From Albibacillus kandeliae (GTDB lineage: Bacteria > Pseudomonadota > Alphaproteobacteria > Rhodobacterales > Rhodobacteraceae): 64,000 nt of DNA. Below are positions 60,733 to 64,000 of this stretch, in pieces. A program made the position numbers and the translations under genes. Positions within the stretch are counted from its first letter, which is position 1; each line of letters begins with the position of its first letter. Under the pieces are notes generated by a model. It made no database searches. It was given only the letters and a program-made list of their open reading frames with translations, and was not told the origin of the DNA. Where the stretch lies: contig NZ_QEHM01000001.1 of the NCBI RefSeq assembly GCF_003116585.1, positions 682,001 to 746,000 on the forward strand. Reading direction: 5' to 3'.

Positions 60733-61839
60733 ATGCCCTTGCGCGAAATAGACATCTCGATGGCCACTCCTGTCGCCAGCATCGACCCGGGACCCTCTCC
60801 GGAGCTCCGATGGGTGGCGATTGGTTCCATGGTGATCGACGACACCTACCAGCGGCCATTGGGCACCAATAACTGGAAGGTCATCCGGCAGATCGCAATG
60901 CGCTTCTCCTGGTCGCGGTTCACCCCTGTGATGATCGCTCCGATGGAGGATGGTCAATACGCCTTGATCGATGGTCAGCACCGCGTCCATGCGGCGGCGC
61001 TTGCGGGGCACTACACGGTGCCGGCGATGATCGTTCAGGTTCCGATCGAGGCGCAAGCGGCGGCGTTTGCGGCTATCAACAGCCAGCGCACGGCCGTGAG
61101 CTTGTTCCACTTGTTCAAGGCTGGCCTGACTTCAGGCGCACCTTGGGCCTGCGCCAGTTACCGGGTCGTTGAGGCAGGCGGGTGTCGGCTGATGACCTAC
61201 AACTGCTCCGCGAAGCTTCGGAAGGCGCGCGATATCTACTCGATCGGTCTGATCCGGAACTACGTCAAGGCTGGCAAGGGGGAATTGGTGACCCGTGGGC
61301 TGCGCGCGATCACCAGTTCCGTGCAGGCTGATCGCATCGACCTCTATCGGGAGACGGTGCTCAAGGCGTGGTTCGCGGCGCTGAGCGACAATCCTGCTGC
61401 TGACGAGGTCGACCTGGTTGCTTTCGTCTCGGAGCTCGACCTCGTAGATATCGTCTCCACCGCTGGGACGCTCCGCGAAGAGCCAAGCCTTGCCAATCTC
61501 TCGGGCTATCGGCTGGCGATTGAGGCGATGCGTAGGCAGTTGAGTGCGTTCATGCCGAGCGGGGTGTCTCAACCCGCTCTGCCGGACCCGGAGCCGCCTG
61601 CCGCGATCTCCGAGGCGGTTCCCATCAAGGTGCCCACCTATGTGAAGAGGAGCGCCGGAGAGGCGGCAAGGGTGGCCCCAGAGCCTCCTGCGCGGCCCGA
61701 CCATTGGTCCGAGGCCCGTGATGCCGAGCTTCGTGACAGCGGCGGCGGCTTTGCGGCGATTTCGAGCCTTGCTGACAAGTGGGGCCTCCCGATCCGCACC
61801 GTTCAGGCGCGATGGCACAAGGTGAGGGCGGCGGCATGA
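60733..61839 (+). CDS. Second ParB-like protein with C-terminal helix-turn-helix
   Basis: A 368-residue protein. The N-terminal domain has the ParB/Srx-type nucleotide-binding motif IDGQHRVHAA at residues near 78-87. The C-terminal end has a DNA-binding-like segment (ISSLADKWGLPIRTVQARWH). This protein type appears in many prophages of the group near the replication genes. ATG 60733 follows cggagg. Confidence 0.8.
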   Translation: MPLREIDISMATPVASIDPGPSPELRWVAIGSMVIDDTYQRPLGTNNWKVIRQIAMRFSWSRFTPVMIAPMEDGQYALIDGQHRVHAAALAGHYTVPAMIVQVPIEAQAAAFAAINSQRTAVSLFHLFKAGLTSGAPWACASYRVVEAGGCRLMTYNCSAKLRKARDIYSIGLIRNYVKAGKGELVTRGLRAITSSVQADRIDLYRETVLKAWFAALSDNPAADEVDLVAFVSELDLVDIVSTAGTLREEPSLANLSGYRLAIEAMRRQLSAFMPSGVSQPALPDPEPPAAISEAVPIKVPTYVKRSAGEAARVAPEPPARPDHWSEARDAELRDSGGGFAAISSLADKWGLPIRTVQARWHKVRAAA

Positions 61840-62138
61840 CGGGCCGGAGGGCGCTCGATCTGAATTTCGAGCTCGTCATGCTGGATTGTCTCCGGCTGGT
61901 CCTGTCCGCCCGCGATGGGCCCATCATCGACGTGGTTGAGGTCTCTCCCAGGTCTGAGGCGGCCTACGGGCCCTTTCTCGCGGTTCTCGACCTTGTGGCA
62001 GGGGAAAAGGATCTCCGGGTCATGACGAACTTTCCATACGAGGCGGGCCGGGCAACGGCCCCCAAAACCATATGCAAGCGCGTCGTGCAGGCGGCGCTGG
62101 AGGCAGGGAATGAGCGCCAGAGCGCCCAAAAGGTTTGA
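61836..62138 (+). CDS. Hypothetical phage protein
   Basis: A 100-residue protein (MTGRRALDLNFELVMLDCLR at the start). It overlaps the ParB-like gene by 4 bp (ATGA) and the replication initiator gene by 29 bp. The centre is amphipathic. No family is recognised. Confidence 0.65.
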   Translation: MTGRRALDLNFELVMLDCLRLVLSARDGPIIDVVEVSPRSEAAYGPFLAVLDLVAGEKDLRVMTNFPYEAGRATAPKTICKRVVQAALEAGNERQSAQKV

Positions 62139-62913
62139 GCTCATCGAACCGGAAGAGACGAGGCTTATCGAGGCGGCAGAGTGGTCCTATCAGCGATGGG
62201 GCTGGCTTGAAAGCGTGCGCCGTGACACCAGCCTGTCCACACAGGCGCGGCTCGTAGCGCACGTGCTGGCGATGGACTTCACCAACGTCAAGACGCTCCG
62301 TTGTGACCCGTCCTACGCCCAGGTTGCGGCCGTGGTCGGGGTGTCTCTGGACACGATCAAGAGGGCTGTCGCGGCCCTCGTCGACGGTGGGTGGTTGGTC
62401 CGCTCGACGGGCCGGGGACGTGGTCACAAGAGCGGCTACGGGTTCGCGACTCGCGCCAAAATCGTCCACCTCAGAAGGCGCGATGTTGACGCGGAAAAGG
62501 GTGCAGAAATGCAGCATTTTAGGGGGTCGGAAAAGGGGGCAAAAATGCCCCCCCAAAAGGGTGCAGAAATGCAGCCTTTTAGCGACCCTCAAAAGGGGGC
62601 AAATTTGCTTGAAAAAGGGGGCAAAATTGCTTCCCCCTATAATAAGGATAAACCATATAAGAACCATGAAGGCGCGAGCGAGGCCGATGGTGAAGAAAAA
62701 AACTTCACGGAAGCGGCGCGTCGATGGGCTCAACTTCTCGCACCAAAAATCCGGGATGGCAAACCCGTTCCGGTGAACTCCATCAACCAAGAAACCGCCG
62801 CCTGCATGATCGCCTGTCACGGGGTGTCACTAGCTGAGCTCGATGGAGCTGGGCTGGGGCATCTCCTGCGATCCATGGCCGGCTCGAGAACCGGAGGCAC
62901 GGATGAGCAGTGA
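62110..62913 (+). CDS. Phage replication initiator-like protein (lambda O-like layout)
   Basis: A 267-residue protein. Residues 30-125 form a winged-helix domain (TSLSTQARLVAHVLAMDF, then PSYAQVAAVVGVSLDTIKRA) of the kind found in phage replication initiators. A low-complexity linker (residues 129-175, with KGAEMQ twice and KGAKM, KGANL and KGGKI variants) is encoded by five DNA iterons. The C-terminal domain (residues 195-267) would contact the host replicative helicase or a loader. This three-part layout corresponds to lambda O. The sequence family itself is not named. Confidence 0.75.
   Translation: MSARAPKRFELIEPEETRLIEAAEWSYQRWGWLESVRRDTSLSTQARLVAHVLAMDFTNVKTLRCDPSYAQVAAVVGVSLDTIKRAVAALVDGGWLVRSTGRGRGHKSGYGFATRAKIVHLRRRDVDAEKGAEMQHFRGSEKGAKMPPQKGAEMQPFSDPQKGANLLEKGGKIASPYNKDKPYKNHEGASEADGEEKNFTEAARRWAQLLAPKIRDGKPVPVNSINQETAACMIACHGVSLAELDGAGLGHLLRSMAGSRTGGTDEQ
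62495..62630. repeat. Five 18-bp iterons inside the initiator gene
   Basis: Units of consensus AAAAGGGKGCARAWWTGC begin at 62495, 62531, 62555, 62591 and 62613 (spacing 36, 24, 36, 22). Units 1 and 3 are identical. The first four are in one reading phase of the gene, the fifth in another, which points to selection on DNA. They are directly followed by an AT-rich stretch. Confidence 0.88.
62638..62670. other. AT-rich stretch, possible DNA unwinding element
   Basis: Immediately after the fifth iteron the sequence becomes strongly AT-rich (tataataaggataaaccata and beyond), in contrast to the GC-rich surroundings. Together with the iterons it has the layout of a phage origin. Confidence 0.6.
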
Positions 62914-63496
62914 AGAAACCAAGCGGGACCGGGTGCGCAGATTGTTGATCCAGCCGCTGACGGATGACGGGTTTCGCTTCAAGAGGGGCAGCGACGAGGC
63001 CAAGTGTGCTCGTGACCTCGATCGTATCGCCGACTCCCTGAGCCACATGTCCGACGTCGAACTGGAGCGGATGCGAGCGTGCCTCGTGACCAAAGGCGAG
63101 GGTGCATCGCGGAATTTCTGGCCACCCGTCGCCACGGTTCTGGCTTTTGGCGAGTTTGTGCATCCGCGTCCCCTCGAGGCGGTCCCGGAGCTGCTGAGCT
63201 GGTTTCGGTCCCGCGCCGGTGAAGCTGCGCTCAAGGATGGCCGCTTGGTCGCGGAATACCGTTTCTGGGAGCAAAAGAAGCGCCCGCCGATGTCCGCGAT
63301 GGACAAGAAAAGGGTTGCCGATCGCGGGGCTGAGTATGAGCACAAGGCCACCGTGCTTCGCGAAAAGCGGGCCGATGGACGGTCACTCATGGTCGACGAT
63401 GTGCAGTGGCTGGATTGGTACGAAGAGCTCTCGGATCGCCTCAGCCGCATGGTCGATGAGGGCATTCAGGCTCGTGGGCAGGAGGACGCTGCATGA
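62903..63496 (+). CDS. Hypothetical phage protein
   Basis: A 197-residue charged protein (starts MSSEETKRDRVRRLL) behind cggagg. It begins inside the end of the initiator gene. The position after an O-like gene would fit a helicase-loading or accessory replication protein, but no motif is visible. Confidence 0.65.
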   Translation: MSSEETKRDRVRRLLIQPLTDDGFRFKRGSDEAKCARDLDRIADSLSHMSDVELERMRACLVTKGEGASRNFWPPVATVLAFGEFVHPRPLEAVPELLSWFRSRAGEAALKDGRLVAEYRFWEQKKRPPMSAMDKKRVADRGAEYEHKATVLREKRADGRSLMVDDVQWLDWYEELSDRLSRMVDEGIQARGQEDAA

Positions 63497-64000
63497 TGAT
63501 GGCGCGCAGCGTTCGGCCAGCTCGTGGCGCGGCACCGGCAACGCCGGTCGGGATTCGGGAGTTGCTTGAGTGGGCGTTCCGCACAGAGTGCGCCCGGATT
63601 GAATTCGATGAGATCCGGGAGAGCTCCGGCGTCACGATGCGTGAGGTGGGGACGGAATACATCCTAATGCGCCGGGGTATCCTCGGGTGCCAGATTGACG
63701 GCGGCGGTCGGTCCGATCCGCATCCGGACGCAGACATCGTTGCCTCTGCGGTTGCTGCGCTTCCTGAGGGCCACGGCGGTCGGCAGATGGCACTGCGGAT
63801 TGCCGAGCTGGCGAGGATCGGTGCCGAACCGGATTGGATGCCAGGGGCGACGCTGGCCTGCGTTCCCGTGTCCTGGGCGGCCCAAGTGAAGCAGGGAAAG
63901 CTATATGCCAAGACCACTTCGCTTGGCATTGGCAAATACAGCTACCGGGGCCGGGAGCGTGAATATGATCGGCGAGTGTGCCCGGTTACTTACCGAAATG
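63493..64000 (+). CDS. Hypothetical phage protein, truncated by the window end
   Basis: An open frame from ATG 63493 (overlapping the previous stop as ATGA) to the last base, at least 169 codons. It shows a helical start (IRELLEWAFRTECARIEFDE) and host-like codon use. The function is unknown; no stop is in the window. Confidence 0.65.
   Translation, partial: MMMARSVRPARGAAPATPVGIRELLEWAFRTECARIEFDEIRESSGVTMREVGTEYILMRRGILGCQIDGGGRSDPHPDADIVASAVAALPEGHGGRQMALRIAELARIGAEPDWMPGATLACVPVSWAAQVKQGKLYAKTTSLGIGKYSYRGREREYDRRVCPVTYRN

Larger units (their letters stand above)
51662..64000. mobile_element. Prophage or phage-like integrative element, left part; continues beyond the window
   Basis: The element starts at tRNA-Val and holds a tyrosine integrase, an excisionase-like gene, ParB-like proteins, an immunity region with opposed repressor and Cro-like genes and shared operators, a CII-like gene, a DNA methyltransferase-like gene and a replication initiator with internal iterons. 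Gene density, short coupled frames and use of GTG starts differ from the host part. No terminase, portal, capsid or tail genes appear before the window ends, so the type (full prophage or satellite) is not settled. Confidence 0.88.

Noticed and set aside
60608-60747. A 46-codon frame starting directly at the methyltransferase stop
   Set aside because: Arg-rich, no ribosome-binding site, and it overlaps the start of the ParB-like gene.
62495-62630. The iterons as a CRISPR array
   Set aside because: Spacing is short and uneven (22-36 bases), the units are 18 bp with degenerate positions, and the sequence is within a coding gene; no cas genes are near.

Overview
The window is GC-rich DNA from an alphaproteobacterium, most likely of the Rhodobacteraceae (Roseobacter group). 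The gene set fits this: form II CoxSLM, an aqpS-type arsenic operon, a MetF plus methyltetrahydrofolate:corrinoid methyltransferase pair, an AttEFGH-like ABC system and a metal-cysteine-free HemB. Assignments rest on sequence motifs, gene order and recognised family features; no database search was run.

Host chromosome, 1 to about 51.6 kb. The left edge holds a molybdenum hydroxylase cluster (XdhC-like end, molybdopterin-binding protein, coxS-coxL-coxM). Next come a SYLF lipid-binding protein, hemB, a small membrane protein and mfd. A leftward block follows: TetR regulator, TPR protein, Bcr/CflA efflux pump, DsbA-like protein and acyl-CoA ligase, the ligase being divergent from an XRE-cupin regulator. 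The arsenic operon (arsR-arsC fusion, second arsC, aqpS) starts at a perfect 40-bp palindrome. After an orphan peptide-binding protein there is a well-formed candidate small RNA, then 3-hydroxybutyrate dehydrogenase, an L,D-transpeptidase, a patatin, an AttEFGH-like three-gene unit, a histone-deacetylase-like amidohydrolase, a YihY membrane protein, RlmE, Ppx/GppA, a one-carbon operon, tpiA, a 2-oxoglutarate oxygenase, tgt, a crotonase lacking its catalytic glutamates, an SPFH/NfeD pair, a class III cyclase with TPR repeats, two Fe-S assembly proteins flanking a SatD-like/DUF3307-like pair, lon and an MFS transporter. Short dispersed intergenic repeats and palindromes occur at several gene ends.

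Integrated element, about 51.66 kb to beyond 64.0 kb. A tRNA-Val(CAC) gene is followed at once by a tyrosine integrase and an excisionase-like gene, so the tRNA 3' end is the probable attachment site. The element reads as the left arm of a temperate phage: a leftward operon (int, xis-like, small proteins, a large ParB-like protein and tiny translationally coupled genes), an immunity region (repressor and Cro-like genes in opposite directions), and a rightward early operon (CII-like protein, methyltransferase, second ParB-like protein, replication initiator and further proteins). No structural phage genes lie in the window.

The two most informative DNA signals are in this element. Four operators of a shared 7-5-7 form (AGTACAT-N5-ATGTACT) sit as pairs at the leftward promoter and between repressor and cro. 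Five 18-bp iterons followed by an AT-rich stretch lie inside the initiator gene, an arrangement like the lambda origin inside gene O. An oppositely oriented group of genes inside the rightward early region looks like a moron-type island.
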